NCBI GenBank assembly: GCA_020850915.1
Contig: JADZDV010000113.1
Coordinates: 1-15,587, forward strand
DNA: 15,587 nucleotides
Origin: Chloroflexota bacterium
GTDB taxonomy: Bacteria > Chloroflexota > UBA6077 > JADZDV01
Direction: 5' to 3'
Shown: positions 1 through 5,949 of the stretch, one piece after another
Layout of the letters: every line of letters begins with the position of its first letter
How positions within the stretch are numbered: position 1 is the first letter of the stretch
Program-made: the position numbers and the translations under genes
The notes under the pieces: model-generated
Database searches by the model: none
Seen by the model: the letters and a program-made list of their open reading frames with translations, nothing else
What the model was told of the DNA's origin: nothing

Positions 1-1079
1 CCACGGAACGCGGACCGAAGCTGTTCGAGTCGATCGGTCTTCGCTCGGTCACCTTGCGCAATCGTATCGTCGTCTCTCCAATGTGCCAGGAGTCGGCGAT
101 CGACGGCATCCCAAATGACTGGCACCTGGTGCATCTTGGCAGTCGCGCCGTCGGGGGAGCGGGCCTGGTGCTCGCTGAGGCGACCGCTGTCGAGGCGCGC
201 GGTCGCATCACCCTCGGCTGCACCGGCCTCTGGAGCGACGCGCACACCGAGGCCTGGGCGCCGATCGCTCGCTTCATCCGTGAGCATGGCGCGGTCGCTG
301 GCGTTCAGCTCGCCCACGCCGGTCGCAAGGCAAGCGTCCGCCGGCCCTGGGAAGGTGGCAAGCCGCTCACCGCGGAGGAGGGCGCCTGGCAGACCGTGTC
401 GGCAAGCGCGGTACCGCTGGACGAAGGCTGGCATACGCCGGCTGCTCTGAGCGTCGCGGGGATCCGGGACGTTGTTGCTGCCTGGCGATCCGCCGCCGAG
501 CGAGCCCTCGCCGCCGGGTTCCAGGCGATCGAGATGCTCCTCGCTCACGGCTTTCTGGCCCATCAGTTCTACTCACCGTATGCGAACCAGCGTGACGACG
601 CCTACGGCGGTAGCTTCGACAACCGGGTTCGCTTCGCGCTGGAGATCGCCACGGCCGTGCGCTCTGTCTGGCCGGACCATCTGCCGCTCATCGCCCGCCT
701 GTCGTCCACGGATTGGGAGCCTGGCTACTGGGACCTCGAGCAGACGGTGGAACTGGCTCGCCGGCTGGGCGTCGTGGGCGTGGACGTCATCGACGCCTCC
801 TCCGGCGGCAACATCGCGAAGGTGCGCGGGCCCCTCCGGCCCGCCTACCAGACGCCGTTCGCGGAGCGAATCAAGCGGGAGACCGGGATGGCGACGATGG
901 CCGTCGGCCTGATCACCAGTCCGGAGCTGGCCGAAGAGATCGTCTCGAACGGACGCGCCGATCTCGTCGCGATCGGACGCGAGCTGCTGAGAGACCCCTA
1001 CTGGCCGCTGCACGCGGCCCGAAGCCTCGGCGCTGACGTCAACTGGCCCGTCCAGTACGCCAGAGCCAGGCTGGCCTGA
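1..1079 (+). CDS. Old Yellow Enzyme family NADH:flavin oxidoreductase (YqjM-like), 5' truncated
   Basis: FMN-dependent, cytoplasmic NAD(P)H oxidoreductase of the OYE family, thermophilic-like (YqjM) branch; such enzymes reduce activated C=C bonds. The frame is open from base 3, reading TERGPKLFESIGLRSVTLRN, which matches the usual family N-terminus, so the true start is just outside the window and the TTG at 54 is not it. Visible: SPMCQ with the FMN-tuning Cys at 84-86, the HAGRKA segment, the AHG...H substrate-site block near 546, the SSGGN strand and the C-terminal GRADLVAIGRELLRDP FMN-phosphate region, then a PVQY terminus as in YqjM. About 358 residues are visible, close to family length. 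Odd: from memory of YqjM, Tyr28 is Glu here (90-92), His164 is Leu (537-539) and Tyr169 is Phe (552-554), while Cys26 and His167 are kept. Natural substrate unknown. Convergent with the next gene, 41 nt between stops. Confidence 0.95.
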   Translation, partial: TERGPKLFESIGLRSVTLRNRIVVSPMCQESAIDGIPNDWHLVHLGSRAVGGAGLVLAEATAVEARGRITLGCTGLWSDAHTEAWAPIARFIREHGAVAGVQLAHAGRKASVRRPWEGGKPLTAEEGAWQTVSASAVPLDEGWHTPAALSVAGIRDVVAAWRSAAERALAAGFQAIEMLLAHGFLAHQFYSPYANQRDDAYGGSFDNRVRFALEIATAVRSVWPDHLPLIARLSSTDWEPGYWDLEQTVELARRLGVVGVDVIDASSGGNIAKVRGPLRPAYQTPFAERIKRETGMATMAVGLITSPELAEEIVSNGRADLVAIGRELLRDPYWPLHAARSLGADVNWPVQYARARLA

Positions 1080-1098
1080 CCGCTCCCCAGACGGCTGC

Positions 1099-1118
1099 CC
1101 CGCGCCGGGTGCCGCGGG
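1099..1118. terminator. Possible bidirectional hairpin between convergent genes
   Basis: In the 41-nt gap between the two convergent stops, CCCGCG (1099-1104) and CGCGGG (1113-1118) form a 6-bp GC stem with an 8-nt loop. There is no U-tract on either strand, so it is not a classical intrinsic terminator. Its position is the only other support. Confidence 0.3.
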
Positions 1119-1120
1119 CC

Positions 1121-1795
1121 CTACACGAGCTCGAGCAGCTCGGTGAGGTCCTGGATCACGGCCAGCGGCTCGATCTCGTGGACGCGCATCTCGTCTTCAC
1201 GCGACCTGAAGCCGATGTACGGAATGCCCGCCCGCTTGGCGGCCAGCCCATCCTGGTAGGAGTCGCCGACGAGCACCACCGCCTCCGCCCGGCCGGCCAG
1301 CAGCTCTCGTGCCAGCAGCAGGCCGCTCGGATCTGGCTTGAGTCGCGGCACGTCCTCGCGGGCCAGGATTGGTTCCAGGTACGGGAGCATTCCGAACTTC
1401 CTGAGCGCCTCCAGGGCCGAGTTCCGTGAGTTGTTGGTCAGCACGGCCGTCGGGTGACCGCGCCGCCGCAGCTCCGCCAGGGTCGGCACCGAGTGCGGCT
1501 CCACTTCGGCCAGGGACATGCCCTGGCGCTCGTAATCGCGCACGATCGCCCACATGCGCGGACCGAGCCGCGCGCCGTGCGCGGCATCATGCTCCTCGCC
1601 AATCGCGATCAGTTCGCCAATGGAGAGCCGTTCCGGTCCGTCTGTGATGACCGGCGTATCCACGAGGCCCACTGTCAGCAGGACCTCGCCAATCTCGAGG
1701 CGTATCTGGCGAAAGTCGATCCGCGAGTGGACGAGCGTATTGTCGAGGTCGAATACAATGCCAGGCGCGCTCGACCGGTCCATGCTGTGCCGCAT
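1121..1795 (-). CDS. HAD-superfamily hydrolase (phosphoglycolate phosphatase-like)
   Basis: Predicted cytoplasmic phosphatase of the haloacid dehalogenase superfamily, 224 aa, the usual size of a subfamily I enzyme with a helical cap after motif I. All four motifs are present: motif I FDLDNTL with nucleophile Asp16 and acid/base Asp18, motif II VLTNNS with Thr120, motif III Lys153 in RLKPDP, and motif IV VGDSYQDG with Asp178 and Asp182. The cap lies between about residues 25 and 100. The start is the ATG at 1795-1793, chosen because AAAAGGA lies 4 nt upstream and because homology begins right after it; the frame stays open upstream to 2428, but that stretch has no family similarity and crosses the divergent promoter. 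A second ATG (Met5, 1783) is possible. The substrate cannot be read from sequence; a phosphosugar or phosphoglycolate is only a family-level guess. Divergent from the 62-aa gene; convergent with the OYE gene. Confidence 0.92.
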   Translation of the reverse strand: MRHSMDRSSAPGIVFDLDNTLVHSRIDFRQIRLEIGEVLLTVGLVDTPVITDGPERLSIGELIAIGEEHDAAHGARLGPRMWAIVRDYERQGMSLAEVEPHSVPTLAELRRRGHPTAVLTNNSRNSALEALRKFGMLPYLEPILAREDVPRLKPDPSGLLLARELLAGRAEAVVLVGDSYQDGLAAKRAGIPYIGFRSREDEMRVHEIEPLAVIQDLTELLELV

Positions 1796-1806
1796 ATCGT
1801 CCTTTT

Positions 1807-1824
1807 CGCCGCCGAGCGGCGGCG
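1807..1824 (-). promoter_or_regulatory. GC hairpin abutting the ribosome binding site of the HAD gene
   Basis: CGCCGCC (1807-1813) and GGCGGCG (1818-1824) are perfect 7-bp arms around a GAGC loop. On the - transcript the stem ends exactly where the AAAAGGA ribosome binding site starts. It may tune access to the start site or protect the 5' end. It is not a terminator on this strand because A residues, not U, follow it. Confidence 0.35.
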
Positions 1825-1844
1825 ACAGTGGGGATCCAACCTCG

Positions 1845-1850
1845 ATTGTA
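1845..1850 (-). promoter_or_regulatory. Possible -10 element for the HAD gene
   Basis: TACAAT on - (5/6 to TATAAT) lies about 50 nt upstream of the HAD start and would give a leader containing the 1807-1824 hairpin. No good -35 is seen 16-18 bp upstream (the best is TGCCCG-like), so support is weak. Confidence 0.3.
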
Positions 1851-1901
1851 CGGGCTTGACGACCGCGCGGGCAGGCGGTCTGGGCCAGCTTATTAAGACT
1901 C

Positions 1902-1931
1902 TTTACAATCTCTCTCGGTGTGTCGTACAAT
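1902..1931 (+). promoter_or_regulatory. Sigma70-type promoter for the 62-aa gene
   Basis: TTTACA (1902-1907, 5/6 to TTGACA) and TACAAT (1926-1931, 5/6 to TATAAT) are separated by 18 bp. An A/T-rich patch (TATTAAGA, 1891-1898) sits just upstream and stands out in this GC-rich sequence, like an UP element. The expected transcript start near 1938 gives a leader of about 30 nt that contains GGGGAG (1953-1958) before the ATG at 1967. This is the best promoter match in the window. Confidence 0.65.
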
Positions 1932-1966
1932 GCCGGCGCGGACCATCTCGCCGGGGAGAAGCGACG

Positions 1967-2155
1967 ATGACGACACAGCGCGATCCTGAGCAGTTGCTGG
2001 ACAGCCTTCAAGCAGCCTATGCCAGCGGGCGCCATGTGGATGGAGAGACGCTGCTGTTCCGCGCCCTGGACCAGGGCGTACCGTGGGATCACGCCACGCG
2101 CGCGGTAGCGCGCGGAGTCGAGCAGCGTGTCGATGCCTCGATGGCGCCGGTCTGA
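1967..2155 (+). CDS. Small hypothetical protein, 62 aa
   Basis: I do not recognise this protein. It starts at the ATG at 1967, with GGGGAG 8 nt upstream and a strong promoter match at 1902-1931, and stops at TGA 2153-2155. The product begins MTTQRDPEQLLDSLQ and ends RVDASMAPV. It has no Cys, no membrane segment and no signal peptide. Two likely amphipathic helices (about residues 8-20 and 26-54) are joined by a Gly/His turn, and the sequence is rich in Asp, Glu, Arg and Gln. This would suit a small helical, possibly dimeric, cytoplasmic protein, but no function can be assigned. The frame stays open further upstream, across the antisense of the HAD gene, but the RBS and promoter fix the start here. 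It is followed by a long hairpin at 2242. Confidence 0.7.
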   Translation: MTTQRDPEQLLDSLQAAYASGRHVDGETLLFRALDQGVPWDHATRAVARGVEQRVDASMAPV

Positions 2156-2241
2156 GGTGACACGCGCCGCGATCGAGGCGACGCTCGCGCGCTGAGCGAT
2201 GACAGCCGGTCCGTCGGGCGGAGGAACCGGCCGCGCGCCTG

Positions 2242-2284
2242 GGAGGCCTGGCTCTGGCGAGCGCTTCGCTGGAGCCAGGCCTCC
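2242..2284 (+). terminator. Long hairpin after the 62-aa gene, possible terminator without U-tract
   Basis: GGAGGCCTGGCTC (2242-2254) and GAGCCAGGCCTCC (2272-2284) are perfect 13-bp arms. Two G-U pairs and the inner GCGA/TCGC pairing (2257-2260 with 2266-2269) extend the stem to about 19 bp, leaving a 5-nt loop. The downstream sequence GTCGCGTCC has no U run. It lies 87 nt after the small gene and 62 nt before the GT2 start, so it could stop or attenuate transcription into GT2, or act as an RNA stability or processing element. Confidence 0.45.
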
Positions 2285-2312
2285 GTCGCGTCCGCCAGTC
2301 TTGTGGTAGCAT

Positions 2313-2335
2313 CCTGGAGCCCTGGAGCCTGGAGC
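2313..2335 (+). repeat. Three copies of CCTGGAGC just upstream of the GT2 gene
   Basis: CCTGGAGC occurs at 2313-2320, 2321-2328 and 2328-2335; the last two share one base. A related CTGGAGCC lies in the right arm of the 2242-2284 hairpin. The third copy includes the only GGAG near the GT2 start (2331-2334), so the repeat may overlap its ribosome binding site. Confidence 0.6.
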
Positions 2336-2345
2336 CCAACCCTCT

Positions 2346-3254
2346 GTGATGCTCGAGCAGTCGCGACCGTCGCGACCCACCGACCAGCCGCTTGCCGACG
2401 GACTCACCATCATCGTTCCAGCCTTCAACGAGGAGCACGGGATCGCCAGGGTGGTGACCTGGATCAGGGAGTCCCTGGAAGCCTCCGATCTTCGCTATGA
2501 AGTGCTCGTCGTGGACGATGGCTCCGCGGACGCCACGGCAGTCGTCGCGGAGTCCGCTGGCGCGCGGGTGATCCCCCACGACTCCAATCGCGGCTACGGC
2601 GAGGCCCTGAAGACCGGCATCCGCTTCGCCGAGTACGAACGCATCGCCATCATCGACGCCGACGGCAGCTACCCCGCGGACCAGATTCCCAAGCTCGCTC
2701 AGTTGCTGGACCGCTACGACATGGTCGTTGGCGCCCGGACCAAGGAGGGCGCGGCCATCCCGCTGGTGCGTCGGCCGGCGAAGAAGTTCCTGAACTGGCT
2801 CGCCAGCTACCTGACGGGCACCCATATCCCGGACCTAAACTCAGGTTTGCGGATCTTCCGCAAGGCGCTCGCTCTGGAGTTCATCCACCTGCTGCCGTCC
2901 GGTTTCTCCTTCACGACAACCATCACGATGGCCGCGCTCAACAACAACTACCGCGTCCTGTTCGAACCGGTCGACTACTTCAAGCGCACCGGCCGGTCGA
3001 AGATCCGCCCGATCCAGGACACGCTGAACTTCCTCTTCCTGATCCTGCGGATGACGCTCATCTTTCGCCCGCTGAAGATCTACCTGCCTGTCGCGCTGGT
3101 GTTCTTCGTCCTGGGGATCGCCGTCTTCACGCTCGGCCTCAGCCTGGCTCACAAGGTCTTCGACAACACGGCGCTTGGTCTCATCCTGGTGGGCGTAAAC
3201 GCCATGATGATCGGCATGCTCGCCGATCTGGTGAACGTCCGCTTGAGACGGTAG
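2346..3254 (+). CDS. Family 2 glycosyltransferase, DPM1-like polyprenyl-phosphate glycosyltransferase with C-terminal membrane anchor
   Basis: GT-A fold enzyme expected to transfer a sugar from a nucleotide donor to polyprenyl phosphate at the cytoplasmic membrane face (family knowledge; sugar unknown). Of 302 aa, residues about 20-230 are the catalytic domain: TIIVPAFNEE (21-30), VVDDGS (55-60), the metal-binding DADG at 104-107 followed by SYP, and DLNSGLRIFRK, typical of the DPM1/GtrB group. Two hydrophobic helices follow at about 243-268 and 278-298, then a basic end VRLRR. The start is GTG 2346 or the adjacent ATG 2349; GGAG at 2331-2334 is 11 nt before GTG and rather far for ATG. It is convergent with the GT4 gene (38 nt between stops), with no clear terminator between. 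Its product is the kind of lipid-linked donor that ArnT/PMT-like enzymes use, so it may feed the array at 4501-13673 (inference). Confidence 0.93.
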   Translation: MMLEQSRPSRPTDQPLADGLTIIVPAFNEEHGIARVVTWIRESLEASDLRYEVLVVDDGSADATAVVAESAGARVIPHDSNRGYGEALKTGIRFAEYERIAIIDADGSYPADQIPKLAQLLDRYDMVVGARTKEGAAIPLVRRPAKKFLNWLASYLTGTHIPDLNSGLRIFRKALALEFIHLLPSGFSFTTTITMAALNNNYRVLFEPVDYFKRTGRSKIRPIQDTLNFLFLILRMTLIFRPLKIYLPVALVFFVLGIAVFTLGLSLAHKVFDNTALGLILVGVNAMMIGMLADLVNVRLRR

Positions 3255-3292
3255 GTCCGTGTCCGGTCTGGCTGAGCCGGGGCGGCGAGTCG

Positions 3293-4501
3293 TCAGCGCG
3301 GCGGCCTGAGCGCCCCGCCGAGCATCTCTTCGTACAGCGCCAGGTACGCCTTCGCAGCCGATCGGTGTGAGTGGCGCGTCCGCACACGCTCCACCGCCGC
3401 CTCGCCCAGCCGCCGACGGAGCGCGGCGTCGTCCTTGAGCCTGACCAGGACACGCGCGAGCGCCGCGGCGTCGCCCTGAGGGAACATCAGCCCGGTCACA
3501 CCCTCCTCGACGATCTCCGCCATCCCGCCGATCGCCGAGCAGACGACCGGGGCGCCGCAGGCTGAGGCTTCCAGCAGTGCCAACGGCGCCGCCTCAGAGA
3601 CGCCGAGATGCTCGACCGACGGCAGCAGGAAGGCGTCGAGGTGCTGATAGATGCCGACTGTTTGCTGGTGAGGGACCGTGCCGCGGAACGTCACGCGACG
3701 CGTCTCGCGCATCAGCCCGAGCGTTCTGGCTTGCTGTTCCAGCTCGGCCCTCGCGGGACCGTCGCCGACGATCTCGAGCCTGATCGAGGCTGGCGCTCGG
3801 GCCAGCGCGTCAAGCGCGACGTGCAGGCCCTTCAACCGCTCCAGGACGCCGACGTACCCGAGCAGCAGTTCGCCCTCCAGCTCACCGCCTCGCGGTCGCT
3901 CACCAGGCGGCGCCGGGCGAAACTGGTCCGTGTTGACAAAATTCGGGATCACCCGCGCCATTCTGCCGGCGTCCGCGTGCGCGGTATCGGCGCGGGAGGC
4001 GCTCACGGCCGTCAGCAGCCTGGCTGCGCGGCAGGCGCACCGCTCTTCCCGGTCGTAGAACCGGGCCAGCAGTGCCCCGGCGAGCGAATTCATGAGTGAT
4101 TCTGGCATCGTCTGGCGCAGGTAGCCGTGCACGGTCAGCGCGACCGGGACGTTGAGGGCCTTCGCGATCGGACGGAGGGCGTTGGCGGCGGCCACATCCA
4201 TGCAGTGGATGACCCGCGGTCTGCCCCGGGCGCTCAGGACCAGTAAGCGGGCTGCGATCAGCGCCTGGGCGACAGCATAGAGACCGAGGGCGAGCGGCGG
4301 TGTGGTCGCCAGCGTCGACCGGGCCAGACGGTCCACGCCACCCCGCGCCATGAACTCCGCGGAGTAGCCGAGCGGCGTGAGCACTCCAACTCGCAGCTCG
4401 TGTTCGCGCAGCGCGGAGGCGAGTCCATTGACAAACGTCTGGAGCCCGCCGACGCGCGGCCGGACGGTCGTCGCGCTCAGCACGTCCGGCGGATAGGTCA
4501 C
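3293..4501 (-). CDS. Family 4 (GT-B) glycosyltransferase, last gene of the array
   Basis: Cytoplasmic or peripheral retaining glycosyltransferase using a nucleotide sugar. N-terminal acceptor domain: VLSATTVRPRVGGLQTFV with the Gly-Gly loop, ALTVHGY, and VSASRAD before VIPNFVNTDQF. C-terminal donor domain: GYVGVLERLKG with the phosphate-contacting Lys, EIVGDGP, and an EX7E motif in SEAAPLALLEAS (Glu303 and Glu311 counted from the start used here), then GGMAEIVEEGVTG. Start: GTG at 4501-4499, which shares one base with the preceding stop (TAGTG), fits the junction style of the operon and places the first beta strand at the N-terminus, giving 402 aa. The in-frame ATG at 4552 (419 aa, GGGA upstream) would overlap the upstream gene by 52 nt and remains possible. 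It is the only non-membrane enzyme in the operon, so it may build an acceptor or an earlier sugar of the same glycan (inference). Confidence 0.92.
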   Translation of the reverse strand: MTYPPDVLSATTVRPRVGGLQTFVNGLASALREHELRVGVLTPLGYSAEFMARGGVDRLARSTLATTPPLALGLYAVAQALIAARLLVLSARGRPRVIHCMDVAAANALRPIAKALNVPVALTVHGYLRQTMPESLMNSLAGALLARFYDREERCACRAARLLTAVSASRADTAHADAGRMARVIPNFVNTDQFRPAPPGERPRGGELEGELLLGYVGVLERLKGLHVALDALARAPASIRLEIVGDGPARAELEQQARTLGLMRETRRVTFRGTVPHQQTVGIYQHLDAFLLPSVEHLGVSEAAPLALLEASACGAPVVCSAIGGMAEIVEEGVTGLMFPQGDAAALARVLVRLKDDAALRRRLGEAAVERVRTRHSHRSAAKAYLALYEEMLGGALRPPR

Positions 4502-5949
4502 TACCGAGCGGGCCTCGGCCGCGTTCTTCTGCCCAACCCAGACAGTGCCCATGCGATTCCCGCGAAGCCGACCACATAGATCAGCGGATCTTCTGGATAC
4601 CGGTAACGCGGCACGCCGCCGACCAGTGCCGCGCTCAGCGCTACGAGCCCGAGCGTCGCCGCGGCGGGAAGGAGCACCAGCGCGCGAAGCGCGGGATGGC
4701 CTGCTGACGCGGCGTCAGCGTTATGTGGGGCTCCCACCTGGCAACCTCTCCACCCGGACCACACACCGAGGGTACAGCCAAGCAGGAACGTGATGGCCAG
4801 CGTCGGTCCCCAGGCGCCCGGCTGGAAGAGTCCGGCGAGCTGCTCCTGGAACGAGACGTCCAGGCCGTCGGGCGCGGCGGCTCGCTGGACCAGCGGGAGC
4901 GTGTCCACGTCCTCGTAGCCGTCGCGGACGGTGCGCTGGTTGCCGACCTGCGCGCGAAGTCGCTCTGGCGGCGTGGCCCAGAGCCGGACGAAGCGCTGCA
5001 GCGTTCCCGAGATGTAGTAGCCAGGATCTCGGCGGATCGCCTCGAGCGCCAGGTCGCGCATCAGGCGATCCGTCTGCGCTTCGCCAAGGCCAAGCTCTTT
5101 GCGCAGCCGCGTGAACACCGCCCGCCCCGACGTTCCGCGATCGACGGCTTCCTGGACGATCTGGCGTGCGCGCAGGCGCGCGGGATCCTGCTGGCTCTGG
5201 TCTAGCGTCGGGTCGTAGACGGTGAAGCCGCCACGGTCGTGTCGCGCGATGCGACCGACGAGCGTCTGGCCAAGGGCGCCGAGCTCGCTCGAGTCGCTCG
5301 AGGCTCGGCGGGCCAACGTCCAGGGTGCCAGAATGAGCGCGTAGCCGAGTACGACGGCACCGGTCAACACGGCCAGGCGTCGCCACGAGCATCTCATCAG
5401 GAGCAAGCCCAGTGGGACGAGTGCCAGCAGCGGTTGCGCCACCGGCCGCACGAGGGTCGCCAGGGCAACGCTCACCCCGGCCAGCACCGCCCAGCCGGCC
5501 CGCTCGGACGTCGAGGCTCTCACGGCGGCCAGCGCGGTGCCGACGACCGCCGCCGTGAAGAGCGTCTCAGTCATCATGAGCCGCTCATAGATCAGCAGGT
5601 TGCCGGCGACGGCTGCCGCGAGACCCGCCAGCAGCCCAACCTTCCAACCCGCGAGCTCCCGTCCCAGCAGGAACGTCAGCACGGCGGTTAGCACGCCGAG
5701 GCCGTGCTGGAGCAGCGCTAGCGGGCTCAGCTCCTCGCCAAGCAGCCGGAAGCTCGCGGCGGCCAGCAGTGGGTAACCTGGTGTTCTCTTGAGCGAGAGC
5801 TCGAATCCGCTGCCCCGGGACAGGTCGAGCGCAGGGCCGAGATAGGTCTCGCTGTCACCCGTGAGCAGGACCGGCGTGCCAGGCACGAACGCCAGCCGAA
5901 CGGTGATCGCCAGGACTGCCACGGCGAGCGCCAGCCCGTCTCCCCTCAT
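4501..5949 (-). CDS. ArnT/PMT-like GT-C membrane glycosyltransferase, array paralogue 6
   Basis: Polytopic membrane enzyme expected to move a sugar from a polyprenyl-phosphate donor to an acceptor on the outer face of the membrane. 482 aa. The first helix spans about residues 6-24, then the candidate catalytic Asp32 in GDSETY, KRTPGYPL (the place of the KPPL segment of ArnT), GEEL...LQH, YERLMMTE, LVRPVAQ and APW. The extracytoplasmic loop has RIARHDRGG, LMRDLALEAIRRDPGYY and FQPGAW; the last helices follow PRYRYPEDP. The start is ATG 5949-5947, which overlaps the upstream stop (ATGA); the frame is open further, to 6420, but only as antisense-like sequence over the neighbour. Peculiar to this copy: a longer hydrophilic stretch (GWRGCQVGAPHNADAASAGH) before the last helices, and QHGLG in place of QHLLG. 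Acceptor and sugar unknown. Confidence 0.9.
   Translation of the reverse strand: MRGDGLALAVAVLAITVRLAFVPGTPVLLTGDSETYLGPALDLSRGSGFELSLKRTPGYPLLAAASFRLLGEELSPLALLQHGLGVLTAVLTFLLGRELAGWKVGLLAGLAAAVAGNLLIYERLMMTETLFTAAVVGTALAAVRASTSERAGWAVLAGVSVALATLVRPVAQPLLALVPLGLLLMRCSWRRLAVLTGAVVLGYALILAPWTLARRASSDSSELGALGQTLVGRIARHDRGGFTVYDPTLDQSQQDPARLRARQIVQEAVDRGTSGRAVFTRLRKELGLGEAQTDRLMRDLALEAIRRDPGYYISGTLQRFVRLWATPPERLRAQVGNQRTVRDGYEDVDTLPLVQRAAAPDGLDVSFQEQLAGLFQPGAWGPTLAITFLLGCTLGVWSGWRGCQVGAPHNADAASAGHPALRALVLLPAAATLGLVALSAALVGGVPRYRYPEDPLIYVVGFAGIAWALSGLGRRTRPRPAR

Noticed and set aside
54..56. TTG as start of the ene-reductase
   Set aside because: The frame stays open to the window edge and the residues before it match the family N-terminus.
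1454..1966. Upstream extension of the 62-aa frame
   Set aside because: It is antisense to the HAD gene; promoter and ribosome site place the start at 1967.
1796..2428. N-terminal extension of the HAD gene up to 2428
   Set aside because: The extension shows no HAD similarity, crosses the divergent promoter and the 62-aa gene, and a good ribosome site sits at the 1795 ATG.
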